64,000 nucleotides of DNA from Alteriqipengyuania abyssalis (lineage in GTDB: Bacteria > Pseudomonadota > Alphaproteobacteria > Sphingomonadales > Sphingomonadaceae), in the NCBI RefSeq assembly GCF_019857185.1, contig NZ_JAHWXP010000001.1, positions 372,001 to 436,000 on the forward strand, in the 5' to 3' direction. Both the position numbers and the translations under genes were made by a program. Below are positions 43,130 through 52,623 of the stretch, one piece after another. The notes beneath the pieces were generated by a model. The model saw only the letters and a list, made by a program, of their open reading frames with translations. It was not told the origin of the DNA and did not search any database. Each line of letters begins with the position of its first letter. Position 1 is the first letter of the stretch.

Positions 43130-43790
43130 TCGGCAACCCGCACCCGACACCCCCGAACTGCGCGAGCGGTGGGGCAATTTCGCCTTCAACGCCGACTACG
43201 AGGCGAAGGCGCAGAAGGCGCTTGCCCGCTATCCCGAGGGGCGCAAGAAATCGGCGGTGATGCCGCTGCTCGACCTCGCCCAGCGGCAGGTCGGCGAGGA
43301 AACCGATACGCAAGGGTGGCTGCCGCTGCCGGTGATCGAGTATGTCGCGAACTATCTCGACATGCCGGTGATCCGCGTGCTCGAAGTCGCGACCTTCTAC
43401 TTCATGTACAACATGACGCCCGTGGGTAAGTACCACGTGCAGGTGTGCGGTACGACGCCGTGCATGCTCCGTGGCTCGGACGACATCATCGCTGCGTGCA
43501 AGAAGCGCGGGATGAAGAAGGGCGAAGTGTCCGAGGATGGCCTGTGGACGCTCACCGAAGTCGAATGCATGGGCAATTGCGCAACCGCGCCGATGGTCCA
43601 GATCAACGACGACAATTACGAAGACCTGACGCCCGAGCGGCTCGACGCCGTGCTCGATGCGCTGGCCAAGGGCGAACAGCCCAAGACGGGTACGCAGGAG
43701 CCCGGTCGCCATACGTCCGAGCCCAGTGGTGGGCCGACCACGCTCAAGGAAATGGTCAGCGAAAACCACGATTATCGGGGTGAATGGTAG
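43122..43790 (+). CDS. nuoE: NADH-quinone oxidoreductase subunit E
   Basis: 222 residues, thioredoxin-like fold. The N1a [2Fe-2S] ligands are in CGTTPCMLRG and VECMGNCATAP. It forms the NADH-dehydrogenase module with NuoF and NuoG. A C-terminal extension (KGEQPKTGTQEPGRHTSEP onward) is longer than in enterobacteria but usual in alphaproteobacteria. It is followed by two very small membrane-protein genes before nuoF. Confidence 0.95.
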   Translation: MANRQPAPDTPELRERWGNFAFNADYEAKAQKALARYPEGRKKSAVMPLLDLAQRQVGEETDTQGWLPLPVIEYVANYLDMPVIRVLEVATFYFMYNMTPVGKYHVQVCGTTPCMLRGSDDIIAACKKRGMKKGEVSEDGLWTLTEVECMGNCATAPMVQINDDNYEDLTPERLDAVLDALAKGEQPKTGTQEPGRHTSEPSGGPTTLKEMVSENHDYRGEW

Positions 43791-43969
43791 TGGGTATGAC
43801 TGCCCGTAAAGGCTTCCCCGCCGTCGGGGTTCTGTTCCTCGTGCTCGCGCTGGTGATGTTCCTGAAGGGCGACGACTGGGTCGTGTGGCTGATTCTGGGT
43901 ATCGTCTTCGGCGGGCTCGGCATTTTTAGCCGGGGCAAGAAGACCGACGGGGCGATCGATGGAAACTAA
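43784..43969 (+). CDS. Small two-helix membrane protein between nuoE and nuoF
   Basis: 61 residues with two hydrophobic segments (GVLFLVLALVMFL and WVVWLILGIVFGGLGIF) separated by KGDDW, and a basic then polar tail ([13 protein letters not shown]). ATG 43784 overlaps the last codons of nuoE; GTG 43790 and ATG 43796 are alternative starts, so the exact N-terminus is uncertain. No family is recognised. The next micro-ORF begins 10 nt before its stop, so the pair look co-translated. Confidence 0.7.
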   Translation: MVVGMTARKGFPAVGVLFLVLALVMFLKGDDWVVWLILGIVFGGLGIFSRGKKTDGAIDGN

Positions 43970-44102
43970 TATCGTCACCATCATCGTCGCGCTGATCGCC
44001 ATCGCCATCGCGTGGAAGGTATTGAGCGGCCTGTTCAAGACGCTCGCGCTGCTCGCGATCCTCGCCGTGGCAGCCTATGTTGTGTTTGGAGTTATGGCAT
44101 GA
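43959..44102 (+). CDS. Micro membrane protein (47 residues) before nuoF
   Basis: A 47-residue reading frame [19 protein letters not shown] onward, ending GVMA, with ATG 43959 and TGA 44100-44102. Two hydrophobic helices (residues 5-18 and 27-44) are separated by [10 protein letters not shown]. The stop overlaps the nuoF ATG at 44099 (ATGA), exactly as for real coupled genes, and it overlaps the preceding small gene by 11 nt. It is too short for most gene finders. A supernumerary complex I subunit or assembly helper is possible but untested. Confidence 0.68.
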   Translation: METNIVTIIVALIAIAIAWKVLSGLFKTLALLAILAVAAYVVFGVMA

Positions 44103-45394
44103 GCCTGGCCGATAAGGACCGCATTTTCACCAACCTCTACGGGTTTCAGGACTGGGGCCTGAAGGCCGCGCAGGCGCGTGGAGACTGGGACGATACCAAG
44201 GCGCTGCTCGCCAAGGGGCAGGATTCGATCATCGATGATATGAAGGCCTCGGGCCTTCGCGGTCGTGGCGGCGCGGGCTTCCCCACCGGCATGAAGTGGT
44301 CCTTCATGCCCAAGGAAAGCAAGGACGGCCGGCCCAGCTTCCTCGTCATCAATGCCGACGAATCCGAACCCGGTTCGTGCAAGGACCGCGAGATCATGCG
44401 GCACGATCCGCACAAGCTGATCGAAGGCGCGCTGGTCGCGGGCTTCGCGATGCGCGCGCGCGCCGCCTACATCTACATTCGCGGCGAATATATCCGCGAG
44501 GCGGAAACGCTGCAAAAGGCGATCGACGAGGCGTACGACGCCGGTTTCATCGGCAAGAACGCCTGCGGCTCGGGTTACGACTACGACGTCTTCCTGCACC
44601 GCGGCGCGGGCGCATACATCTGCGGCGAAGAAACCGCGCTGATCGAAAGCCTCGAAGGCAAGAAGGGCCAGCCGCGCCTCAAGCCGCCGTTCCCGGCAGG
44701 TGCGGGCCTCTATGGCTGCCCGACCACGGTGAACAACGTCGAGAGCATCGCGGTCGTCCCCACGATCCTGCGGCGCGGCCCCTCGTGGTTCGCCAGCTTC
44801 GGGCGTGAGAAGAACGACGGCACCAAGCTGTTCCAGATCAGCGGGCATGTCGAAAAGCCCTGCGTGGTCGAGGAAGAGATGAGCATTCCCTTCCGCGAAC
44901 TGATCGAGCGGCACTGCGGCGGCGTTCGCGGCGGGTGGGACAATCTGCTCGCGGTAATCCCGGGCGGCTCGTCCGTCCCGCTGGTCCCGGCCGAACAGAT
45001 CATGGACGCCCCGATGGATTTCGACGGGCTGAAGGAACTGGGCTCCGGCCTCGGCACCGCCGCCGTCATCGTGATGGACAAGTCGACCGACATCGTCCGC
45101 GCGATCAGCCGGATCAGCTACTTCTACAAGCACGAGAGCTGCGGCCAGTGCACCCCCTGCCGCGAAGGCACCGGGTGGATGTGGCGCGTTATGAAGCGGC
45201 TCGAGACGGGTGACGCGGACATCGACGAGATCGATATGCTCCAGACCGTGACCAAGCAGGTCGAAGGCCACACCATCTGCGCGCTGGGCGATGCCGCCGC
45301 ATGGCCGATCCAGGGCCTGATCCGTCACTTCCGCCCCGAGCTGGAGCGGCGCATCGCCGAACGCGGCGAGGCGATGGCGGAGGCGGCGGAGTGA
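44099..45394 (+). CDS. nuoF: NADH-quinone oxidoreductase subunit F
   Basis: 431 residues starting [22 protein letters not shown]-binding glycine loops appear in [13 protein letters not shown] and [19 protein letters not shown]. The N3 [4Fe-4S] ligands are in [15 protein letters not shown] and a downstream cysteine (ICALG). It oxidises NADH and feeds electrons into the Fe-S chain. nuoG does not follow directly: four exported-protein genes intervene. The first starts in the nuoF stop (GTGA). Confidence 0.96.
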   Translation: MSLADKDRIFTNLYGFQDWGLKAAQARGDWDDTKALLAKGQDSIIDDMKASGLRGRGGAGFPTGMKWSFMPKESKDGRPSFLVINADESEPGSCKDREIMRHDPHKLIEGALVAGFAMRARAAYIYIRGEYIREAETLQKAIDEAYDAGFIGKNACGSGYDYDVFLHRGAGAYICGEETALIESLEGKKGQPRLKPPFPAGAGLYGCPTTVNNVESIAVVPTILRRGPSWFASFGREKNDGTKLFQISGHVEKPCVVEEEMSIPFRELIERHCGGVRGGWDNLLAVIPGGSSVPLVPAEQIMDAPMDFDGLKELGSGLGTAAVIVMDKSTDIVRAISRISYFYKHESCGQCTPCREGTGWMWRVMKRLETGDADIDEIDMLQTVTKQVEGHTICALGDAAAWPIQGLIRHFRPELERRIAERGEAMAEAAE

Positions 45395-46044
45395 TCGCTC
45401 GCGCGCTCCTTCTTCTGGCTCTGGTTGCGGGGCTGGCAGCGCCGGCCCATGCGCGAGATAAAGAGCCCGAAGCTGACGCGCGCAAGGCGATGTCGGTCTA
45501 TGTCGACTGTTTGCTGAACCGGTCGGGCTATAAGTTGCGCAAGGCGATAGATATCCCTGTGGGCGATCCTTCCCTCGCGGCGACCTTGGCAAAGCTCGCA
45601 ACCTCGAGCTGTCTTGGCGACACTTCCGGCGATGTGGAATTGCGCATGCAGCCCCTGGTTCTTCGCGGCGCTGCGTTCGAGAGTTTGTATCGAAACAAGT
45701 TCGGCGATGCTCTCGAGATCGAAGACTTTTCGCAGCTTGCCCCACTCGAATATCCTGTTGCGACCCCAGAGACGCAGAATGTGGACGGCGATGCTGCGAG
45801 TTATTTGCTGATGATGGCGGTGGGCGACTGCCTGGTCAGAGCTGATGCGTCGGCCTCGCATAATCTGGTCATCTCGGAAATCGCCAGCGCAGGCGAAACC
45901 GATGCAATCCAATCACTGATGCCGATGCTGCCAGTGTGCATTCCGGCAGGCAGAACGCTCGAACTCAGCAGGTCGATGTTACGTGGGGCAATCGCGGAGC
46001 CACTCTATCGGCTCTCCGTCCAGCAATCGGAAACGGGCCTGTGA
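45391..46044 (+). CDS. Exported Cys-module protein, paralog 1 of 4
   Basis: 217 residues starting at GTG 45391 (overlaps nuoF stop). Signal peptide [21 protein letters not shown]. The mature part has two similar halves, each with two cysteines: C40 and C74 (34 apart) and C147 and C183 (36 apart). Each half ends in a LRG-x-AxE-x-LY type block ([10 protein letters not shown] and [11 protein letters not shown]). This is the same plan as the next three genes. No known enzyme motif is visible and I do not recognise a family. The gene is visibly less GC-rich than its neighbours. It is probably periplasmic with one disulfide per half. Confidence 0.82.
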   Translation: MIARALLLLALVAGLAAPAHARDKEPEADARKAMSVYVDCLLNRSGYKLRKAIDIPVGDPSLAATLAKLATSSCLGDTSGDVELRMQPLVLRGAAFESLYRNKFGDALEIEDFSQLAPLEYPVATPETQNVDGDAASYLLMMAVGDCLVRADASASHNLVISEIASAGETDAIQSLMPMLPVCIPAGRTLELSRSMLRGAIAEPLYRLSVQQSETGL

Positions 46045-46730
46045 TCGCTCGCATCGTCGCCCTGTTCACGCTCGCCGCCGCCATCGCGGTGTTCGCTACT
46101 GCGCCGCTCGAAGCGCAGCGGACGGGTACCCGGCTGGGCGGCAATGCGAAGAAATCCGACCCGGAGGCGGTCCTGCGGGTGGTTGCGCAGTGCGCTGCTG
46201 ACCGCAAGCCCGCCTATGCCCTCGCGCTGCTCGACGCGTTGCCGGGCAGTGACGAGGAAAGCCGCCAGTTCAGGCGCGGTCTCGGCGATCTGAGCAATTG
46301 CATGGATTACGACCGTAATCTTGCGGTTGGTAGTGACATCATGACGGCGAGCGCGCTGGCGTTTCGCCTGATGCTGGTCGAACAGATGGTCGCCAACCGG
46401 CTCAAGTCGCCCGTCGATACGGCGGCGATCGGTGGCGGGGCTCCGTGGTTTCTCGCCCTGATACCCGAAGGCGAGAGCGAAGTTCAGGCCGACGCGCGCT
46501 ACATGGTGCTGATGGAATTCGGCGATTGCGTTGTCTCGGCCGCGCCCTCGCAGAGCGTCGCGTTCATCTCCGCGACTCCGGGAACCGCGGGCGAGCAGAC
46601 TGCGATCCAGGGCCTGGTCCCGTTCCTCGGTCCGTGCATCGCGAGTGGTGACGAAATCCAGCTCACGCCTGCAATGCTGCGCCGGGCGCTGAGCGAGCCG
46701 CTTTATCATCGCATGGCGCAGGCCGGGTAA
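46041..46730 (+). CDS. Exported Cys-module protein, paralog 2 of 4
   Basis: 229 residues starting at GTG 46041 inside the stop of paralog 1. Its first 12 nt are identical to those of paralog 1 (both encode MIAR). Signal peptide ends ...FATAPLEA. The cysteines lie at C51 and C87 (36 apart) and C163 and C199 (36 apart). The second half closes with LRRALSEPLYHRM. The half-repeats read approximately as a helical hairpin (for example DALPGSDEESRQFRRGL). No known domain is recognised. Cleavage and disulfide formation are inferred from sequence. Confidence 0.83.
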   Translation: MIARIVALFTLAAAIAVFATAPLEAQRTGTRLGGNAKKSDPEAVLRVVAQCAADRKPAYALALLDALPGSDEESRQFRRGLGDLSNCMDYDRNLAVGSDIMTASALAFRLMLVEQMVANRLKSPVDTAAIGGGAPWFLALIPEGESEVQADARYMVLMEFGDCVVSAAPSQSVAFISATPGTAGEQTAIQGLVPFLGPCIASGDEIQLTPAMLRRALSEPLYHRMAQAG

Positions 46731-46740
46731 GGGGGCAGGG

Positions 46741-47397
46741 ATGTTCGCTATCAGACATTTTTCGTTATCGATGGCGGGGGCAGCCTGCGCGCTGGCTCTT
46801 GGTATCGCCGTGCCTGCGGCCGCGCAGCCGAGCGCGAAAGAGACCAGACAGGCGCATAATGTGCTGGTGGATTACAGCACCTGCGTGGCCGACGCCGAGC
46901 CAGAAATTACGCGGGCCTTCGTCCTCACCGATGGTGCCGATGCGGCGCGGGTGGACGGAGTAAAGCGGCTGTTCGATTCGCGCTGCATGGGCTTCAACCA
47001 CGGCAAGCTGAAGATGGAGGATTTTCTCTTCCGCGGTGCGCTCGCCCAACGGCTTATCGAAAAGACGCTTGCTTCCGATGCGCTGGACAATGTCGCGGAT
47101 CTCGAAGCGCTTAACGCGACTTACGCGGGTGAGGGCCCCGCCGCGCAGGGCCACACGCTGATGTATCGGATCGGTGAGTGCATTGCGCGGGCCGATGCTG
47201 CGGGTGCGCGCACGCTGTTTGCCACCCGGATGGGTAGCGACAAGGAGAAGGCCGCGATTCGTGCGCTTGCTCCTGTCATCAGCGGCTGCGTGCCTGCGGG
47301 GCAGGAGGTACAGATCGACCGGGCGCGGCTGCGGTTCGGCCTTGCCACAATGTATTACCGGCTTGCGGCTCGGCTGACCGGGCAGGGTGCCGAATGA
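46741..47397 (+). CDS. Exported Cys-module protein, paralog 3 of 4
   Basis: 218 residues, ATG 46741, 10 nt after paralog 2. Signal peptide ending VPAAAQ. Cysteines C48 and C82 (34 apart), then C147 and C183 (36 apart). The end-of-half block is FRGALAQRLIEK in the first half and RFGLATMYYRLA in the second, a divergent version of the LRG-AE-LY block. The ISGCVPAGQEVQIDRARLR segment closely matches the equivalent [19 protein letters not shown] of paralog 1. No catalytic motif is apparent. Confidence 0.83.
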   Translation: MFAIRHFSLSMAGAACALALGIAVPAAAQPSAKETRQAHNVLVDYSTCVADAEPEITRAFVLTDGADAARVDGVKRLFDSRCMGFNHGKLKMEDFLFRGALAQRLIEKTLASDALDNVADLEALNATYAGEGPAAQGHTLMYRIGECIARADAAGARTLFATRMGSDKEKAAIRALAPVISGCVPAGQEVQIDRARLRFGLATMYYRLAARLTGQGAE

Positions 47398-48065
47398 CCC
47401 TGCGCAGCGCCGCCATATCTGCCATTGCCCTGCTTGCTGTGAGCCTTTGCGGCAGCGCGCCTGCGCTTGCGCAGTTGAGCCCGAGTACCTCGGGTTTTTC
47501 GAGCGCGCCCACGTCGGCTAACGACGAGGAGTATTTCTACATGCTCCGCCAGCTCGGCCCGTGCCTGGCGAGCAACAAGCGGGATCGGTCGATCGCCTTC
47601 CTCGATGCGCCGATCGATTCGCCGCAAGAGGCCGCCGCGTTCGACGCGCTGTTCGGCGACACGACCAACCGCTGCATGCAGAACTTCGTCAGCGCGACGC
47701 TGGTGCGTGCATGGGTGCGCGGCGTGGTTGCCGAAGGGCTGTTCAAAGACGCGATGCGCGAGTGGCCGGTCGGCGCTGTGCCCGCCATGGAAGAACCGGA
47801 GAGCATCGCCTCTATACATGACTTCGCACGCTGCTATGTCGCGCAAGACTTCGCGGCGGCGCGCGGTCTGATCGAAGAGACCAGGCTTGGCGACAAGAGC
47901 GAACTGGCCCGCATGCGCGAGCTGGCACCGACCTTCGGCCCCTGCATGCCGCAAGGGTCGCAGATCGCGCTCAAGCCGATGAACATTCGCATGGCACTTG
48001 CCGAAGCGCTGTACCACGCAACCCGCAATCCGGGCGCGGCGCGCTTGCCGGGCCAATCGGACTAG
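47394..48065 (+). CDS. Exported Cys-module protein, paralog 4 of 4
   Basis: 223 residues, ATG 47394 overlapping the stop of paralog 3 (ATGA). Signal peptide ends SAPALA. The module is most regular here: C57-C94 and C147-C184, both exactly 37 residues apart, each followed by a helical block (VRGVVAEGLFKD and IRMALAEALYHA). The FGPCMPQGSQIALKPMNIR segment matches the other paralogs. It lies 12 nt before nuoG. A tandem duplication producing the four genes, each itself an internal duplication, is the simplest reading. Confidence 0.84.
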   Translation: MTLRSAAISAIALLAVSLCGSAPALAQLSPSTSGFSSAPTSANDEEYFYMLRQLGPCLASNKRDRSIAFLDAPIDSPQEAAAFDALFGDTTNRCMQNFVSATLVRAWVRGVVAEGLFKDAMREWPVGAVPAMEEPESIASIHDFARCYVAQDFAAARGLIEETRLGDKSELARMRELAPTFGPCMPQGSQIALKPMNIRMALAEALYHATRNPGAARLPGQSD

Positions 48066-48077
48066 GACTGAGACAGA

Positions 48078-50120
48078 ATGCCTAAAGTCACCGTAGACGG
48101 ACAGGAAATCGACGCACCGGAAGGTGCCACCGTGCTGCAGGCGTGCGAGCTTGCGGGCAAGGAAATCCCGCGCTTCTGCTATCACGAGCGGCTGAGCATC
48201 GCGGGCAATTGCCGCATGTGCCTGGTCGAAGTGAAGCCCGGGCCGCCCAAGCCGCAGGCAAGCTGTGCGCTGCCGGCCACCGAAGGGCAGGAAATCCGCA
48301 CCGACACACCAATGGTGCGCGCGGCGCGCGAAGGGGTGATGGAGTTCCTCCTCATCAACCACCCGCTCGACTGCCCGATCTGCGATCAGGGCGGCGAGTG
48401 CGACCTGCAGGACCAGTCGGTCGCTTACGGTCGGGGCGGCTCGCGCTATCACGAGAACAAGCGTGCGGTGACCGAGAAGTACATGGGCCCGCTGATCAAG
48501 ACGATCATGACCCGCTGCATCCACTGCACCCGCTGCGTGCGCTTCTCCGAAGAGATCGCGGGCGTGGACGAGATCGGCGCGCTCTATCGCGGCGAAGACA
48601 TGCAGATCACGACCTATCTCGAACAGGCAGCCGCCCACGAGATGAGCGCCAACGTGATCGACCTGTGCCCGGTCGGCGCGCTTACCAGCCGCCCCTACGC
48701 GTACGAAGCGCGTCCGTGGGAGCTGAAGAAGACGCTCAGCATCGACGTGTCCGACGCGGTCGGCGCGAATATCCGGCTCGACAGCCGTGGGCGCGAGGTG
48801 ATGCGCGCGCTCCCGCGGATCAACGACGACGTCAACGAAGAGTGGATTTCAGACAAGGCGCGCTATCAGGTCGACGGCCTGACGCGGCGCAGGCTCGACC
48901 AGGTGTGGGTGCGCGCGGTCGGCGGGCCGAACGCGGGCAAGCTGCAACGCGCGAGCTGGGAAGACGCTTTCGACGCGATCGTGAAGGCTGCGAAGCAGGG
49001 CGGGGATGGCTCCATCGCGGCGGTCGCGGGCGATCTGGTCGATTGCGAGACGATGTTTGCGGCCAAGCGCCTGCTGGCAGAGCTGGGCTCGGACAAGCTG
49101 GAAGGCCGCCAGACCGGTCTCGACTATGACTGCTCCAGCCTTGCCGGAATCGCGTTCAACTCGACGCTGGCGGGTATCGAGAGCGCCGATGCGATCCTGA
49201 TCGTCGGCAGCCAGGTCCGCCACGAAGCGCCGCTGATCAATGTCCGCCTGCGCAAGGCGGCCAAGCGCGGCGCGAAGATCTTCCTGATCGGGCCCGAGTG
49301 GGACACGACCTTCGCCTGCGAATTCCTGGGCGAGGATGCGGGCCTGCTGCACGATCTGCCCGGCCACGTCGCTGATGCCTTCAAGGACGCGGCGCGGCCT
49401 GCGATCATCGTCGGCCCCGGCGGTCTCGCGGCCAATGCGCTGCACCCGGCACTGGTGCTTGCGGACGAGTGGAACCTGGTGCGTGACATCGACGGAGAGG
49501 CCTGGAACGGCTTCAACGTGATCCACACCGCGGCGGCCCGGATGGGCGCGGTGATGCTGGGCTACGCCCAGAAGGGCGGAATCAAGGATGTGGTCGACGC
49601 CGCGCCTGCGGTACTTCTCTCGCTCGGCGCGGACGCAGTCGACTACGGCGCATTCGAGAAGAGCCTGAAGGTCTATATCGGCCACCACGGCGATGCCGGC
49701 GCGCACGCGGCGGATATCATCCTGCCCGCGGCCAGCTATGCCGAGAAGGACGGGACCTACGTGAACACCGAAGGCCGCGTGCAGTTTGCCGAGAAGGCGG
49801 TGTTCGCCCCCGGCGATGCCCGTGAGGACTGGACGATCCTGCGCGCCCTTGCCGATGCCTTCGGCGTGAGCGTGGGCTTCGACAGCTTCGCGCAGCTGCA
49901 GTCGGCAATGATCGAAGCCGTGCCCGCGCTGGGCGAGGAAGGCATCGCGCCGCTGGGCAAGCTGCCCAAGGGCAAGAAGACGCCCAAGGCCAAGGGCGCG
50001 ATCGCGTACCCGATCGCCGACTTCTACCTCACCAATCCCATCGCCCGCGCGAGCGAGACGATGCAGCGCTGCTCGGCCGAACTGGTCCACGGTGACGAGA
50101 TTCTGGAGGCCGCGGAATGA
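48078..50120 (+). CDS. nuoG: NADH-quinone oxidoreductase subunit G
   Basis: 680 residues. The N-terminal [2Fe-2S] motif spans [15 protein letters not shown] with a later cysteine in QASCALPA. The His-Cys region is [20 protein letters not shown] and the following 4Fe-4S motifs are [11 protein letters not shown] and [12 protein letters not shown]. The C-terminal molybdopterin-like domain (NuoG/FdhA fold) is present without the molybdenum-binding residues, as expected. It is co-translated with nuoH (ATGA overlap). Confidence 0.96.
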   Translation: MPKVTVDGQEIDAPEGATVLQACELAGKEIPRFCYHERLSIAGNCRMCLVEVKPGPPKPQASCALPATEGQEIRTDTPMVRAAREGVMEFLLINHPLDCPICDQGGECDLQDQSVAYGRGGSRYHENKRAVTEKYMGPLIKTIMTRCIHCTRCVRFSEEIAGVDEIGALYRGEDMQITTYLEQAAAHEMSANVIDLCPVGALTSRPYAYEARPWELKKTLSIDVSDAVGANIRLDSRGREVMRALPRINDDVNEEWISDKARYQVDGLTRRRLDQVWVRAVGGPNAGKLQRASWEDAFDAIVKAAKQGGDGSIAAVAGDLVDCETMFAAKRLLAELGSDKLEGRQTGLDYDCSSLAGIAFNSTLAGIESADAILIVGSQVRHEAPLINVRLRKAAKRGAKIFLIGPEWDTTFACEFLGEDAGLLHDLPGHVADAFKDAARPAIIVGPGGLAANALHPALVLADEWNLVRDIDGEAWNGFNVIHTAAARMGAVMLGYAQKGGIKDVVDAAPAVLLSLGADAVDYGAFEKSLKVYIGHHGDAGAHAADIILPAASYAEKDGTYVNTEGRVQFAEKAVFAPGDAREDWTILRALADAFGVSVGFDSFAQLQSAMIEAVPALGEEGIAPLGKLPKGKKTPKAKGAIAYPIADFYLTNPIARASETMQRCSAELVHGDEILEAAE

Positions 50121-51172
50121 CCGAATTCTTCCAATCCCTCGGCATGAACTACGAATGGGCGTGGTTCGTCGCGACCATTGCAGGCATCCTGCTGATCGCG
50201 TTCCCGCTGATGCTGGCGGTCGCCTACGTCATTCTGATCGACCGCAAGGTCTGGGCAGCGATCAACCTGCGCAAGGGGCCCAACGTGGTCGGCCCGTTCG
50301 GCCTGCTGCAGAGCTTTGCCGACGGTCTGAAGGTGTTCCTGCAGGAAACCATCATCCCCAGCGCGGCGAACAAGGGCATCTTCATCATCGCGCCGATCAT
50401 CACCTTCACGGTGGCGCTGGCGGCGTGGGCGGTGGTGCCGTTCGCCGATGGAGTGGTGCTGGCGGACATCAATGTCGGCCTGCTCTACATCCTCGCGATC
50501 AGTTCGCTGTCGGTTTACGGCGTGGTGATGGCCGGGTGGGCGAGTAACTCGAAATACCCGTTCTTCTCCGCGATGCGCGCCGCCGCGCAGATGATTTCGT
50601 ACGAGGTCTCGATCGGCTTCATCCTCGTGTGCGTCGTGCTCTGGGCAGGTTCGTGGAACCTCACCGAGATCGTCGAGGCGCAGCGCGGCCACGGTTTCGG
50701 GATCGTCAACGGGTTCTATTTCAACCTGCTGCTGTTCCCGATGTGGGTGGTGTTCTTCATCAGCTCGCTCGCGGAAACGCAGCGCGTTCCGTTCGACCTG
50801 ACCGAGGCGGAAAGCGAGCTGGTTGCCGGGTATCAGACCGAATATTCCAGCATGGCTTTCGCGCTCTACTGGCTGGGTGAATATGCCAACATCCTGCTGA
50901 TGTGTGCGCTCAACACGCTGCTGTTCTTCGGCGGGTGGCTGCCGCCCGTCGACTGGGCGCCGCTATACTGGGTGCCCGGCATCATCTGGTTCCTGCTGAA
51001 GACGCTGTTCTTCTTCTTCATGTTCAGCTGGGTCATGGCGACCGTGCCGCGCTACCGCTACGACCAGCTGATGCGGCTTGGCTGGAAGATTTTCCTGCCG
51101 ATGAGCCTGATCTTCGTTTTCGTCATCAGCGGCTACCTGATGGCCACCGGACATTTCGGAAACCCCGCATGA
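50117..51172 (+). CDS. nuoH: NADH-quinone oxidoreductase subunit H
   Basis: 351-residue membrane subunit with about eight helices. Signatures are [21 protein letters not shown] near the N-terminus (quinone-tunnel region) and [20 protein letters not shown] in the centre. It joins the peripheral and membrane arms. Starts inside the nuoG stop. Confidence 0.96.
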   Translation: MTEFFQSLGMNYEWAWFVATIAGILLIAFPLMLAVAYVILIDRKVWAAINLRKGPNVVGPFGLLQSFADGLKVFLQETIIPSAANKGIFIIAPIITFTVALAAWAVVPFADGVVLADINVGLLYILAISSLSVYGVVMAGWASNSKYPFFSAMRAAAQMISYEVSIGFILVCVVLWAGSWNLTEIVEAQRGHGFGIVNGFYFNLLLFPMWVVFFISSLAETQRVPFDLTEAESELVAGYQTEYSSMAFALYWLGEYANILLMCALNTLLFFGGWLPPVDWAPLYWVPGIIWFLLKTLFFFFMFSWVMATVPRYRYDQLMRLGWKIFLPMSLIFVFVISGYLMATGHFGNPA

Positions 51173-51654
51173 GTATCGCCCAGACCATCAAGGCCTTTAC
51201 CCTCTACGAGTTCGTGAAGGCGCACGCGCTGACCCTGAAGTATCTCTTCAAGCCCAAGGTCACGATCAACTACCCGTACGAGAAGAACCCGATTTCTCCT
51301 CGTTTCCGGGGCGAGCATGCGCTGCGCCGCTATCCCAACGGGGAAGAGCGCTGCATCGCGTGCAAGCTGTGCGAGGCGGTGTGCCCGGCGCAGGCGATCA
51401 CCATCGAGTCGGAGCCGCGCGCGGACGGTTCGCGCCGCACCACGCGCTACGACATCGACATGACCAAGTGCATCTATTGCGGTTTCTGCCAGGAAGCGTG
51501 CCCGGTGGATGCGATCGTCGAGGGTCCGAACTTCGAATATTCGACGGAAACCCGCGAAGAACTGCTTTACGACAAGGCCAAGCTGCTCGCCAATGGTGAC
51601 AAATGGGAACGCGCCATCGCAGCCAACCTTGAAGCCGACGCGCCCTACCGCTAG
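51169..51654 (+). CDS. nuoI: NADH-quinone oxidoreductase subunit I
   Basis: 161 residues with two ferredoxin-type [4Fe-4S] motifs, [12 protein letters not shown] and [12 protein letters not shown], the N6a/N6b clusters. The [15 protein letters not shown] preamble is typical. ATG 51169 overlaps the nuoH stop (ATGA). It carries electrons from NuoG/NuoD to N2. Confidence 0.96.
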   Translation: MSIAQTIKAFTLYEFVKAHALTLKYLFKPKVTINYPYEKNPISPRFRGEHALRRYPNGEERCIACKLCEAVCPAQAITIESEPRADGSRRTTRYDIDMTKCIYCGFCQEACPVDAIVEGPNFEYSTETREELLYDKAKLLANGDKWERAIAANLEADAPYR

Positions 51655-51693
51655 GCGCGCCACAGACCACTCGCGGGGCACTTTTTCAAAGCC

Positions 51694-52314
51694 ATGATCC
51701 AGGCCATAGCCTTCTACCTTTTCGCAACGATGGTGATCGCCAGTGGCGTGCTCACCATCATGAGCCGCAATCCGGTGCATTCCGTACTGTGGCTGATCCT
51801 GGCGTTCTTCAACGCGGCGGGCCTGATGGTCCTGCTGGGCGCGGAGTTCATCGCGATGCTGCTGGTCGTCGTTTACGTCGGTGCCGTGGCCGTGCTGTTC
51901 CTGTTCGTGGTGATGATGCTCGACGTCGACATGGCGGAGCTGCGCGCCGGGTTCATCAAGAATTTCCCGCTGGGAATCGCGATCGCGCTGGTCCTGCTGG
52001 CGGAGCTGGTGCTGGGCATCGGCGCGCTGGGGGCCGGGCCGCTGGAGCTGGGCACGGCGAGCGGCGCGAACGCGCCCAATCTGGCCAACAGCAATATCGA
52101 GAATATCGGCGCGCTGCTCTATTCGAAGTACATCTTCGTGTTCGAGGCCGCGGGCCTGATCCTGCTGGTGGCGATGATCGGCGCGATCGTGCTGACCCAC
52201 CGCGACCTCAAGACCACGCGCGGCCACCAGAACATCACCAAGCAGGTTCGTCGCAACCCGAAGGAAGCAACCCAGATGAAGCAGCCGACCGTCGGCGAGG
52301 GGGTCGAGCTATGA
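51694..52314 (+). CDS. nuoJ: NADH-quinone oxidoreductase subunit J
   Basis: 206 residues with five predicted helices. The [27 protein letters not shown] and [19 protein letters not shown] segments are characteristic of NuoJ. A longer C-terminal tail ([27 protein letters not shown]) is usual in alphaproteobacteria. The nuoK ATG overlaps the stop (ATGA). The 39-nt gap from nuoI has no clear signal. Confidence 0.95.
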   Translation: MIQAIAFYLFATMVIASGVLTIMSRNPVHSVLWLILAFFNAAGLMVLLGAEFIAMLLVVVYVGAVAVLFLFVVMMLDVDMAELRAGFIKNFPLGIAIALVLLAELVLGIGALGAGPLELGTASGANAPNLANSNIENIGALLYSKYIFVFEAAGLILLVAMIGAIVLTHRDLKTTRGHQNITKQVRRNPKEATQMKQPTVGEGVEL

Positions 52315-52616
52315 TCGGCATCCAGCATTACATCATCGTCAGCGCGATCCTGTTCGTGCTCGGCGTGCTTGGCATCTTCCTCAACCGCAAGAACGTGATC
52401 GTCATCCTGATGGCGATCGAGCTGATCCTGCTGGCGGTGAACATCAACCTCGTCGCGTTCAGCGCCTTCCTTGGCGACCTCACCGGTCAGATCTTCGCGA
52501 TGTTCGTGCTGACCGTGGCCGCGGGCGAAGCGGCCATCGGGCTCGCGATCCTCGTCATCTTCTTCCGTGACCGTGGCACGATCGCGGTCGACGATGTGAA
52601 CCGGATGAAGGGCTGA
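52311..52616 (+). CDS. nuoK: NADH-quinone oxidoreductase subunit K
   Basis: 101 residues, three helices. It contains the buried glutamates of the proton path in [17 protein letters not shown] and [13 protein letters not shown], as in other NuoK. It ends 7 nt before nuoL. Confidence 0.96.
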   Translation: MIGIQHYIIVSAILFVLGVLGIFLNRKNVIVILMAIELILLAVNINLVAFSAFLGDLTGQIFAMFVLTVAAGEAAIGLAILVIFFRDRGTIAVDDVNRMKG

Positions 52617-52623
52617 ACCACCC

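Noticed and set aside
45391-48065. Horizontal-transfer island inside the nuo operon
   Set aside because: No mobility gene or flanking repeats, and most of the cluster has composition like its neighbours (only the first paralog looks slightly AT-richer). Tandem duplication of a resident gene explains it better.
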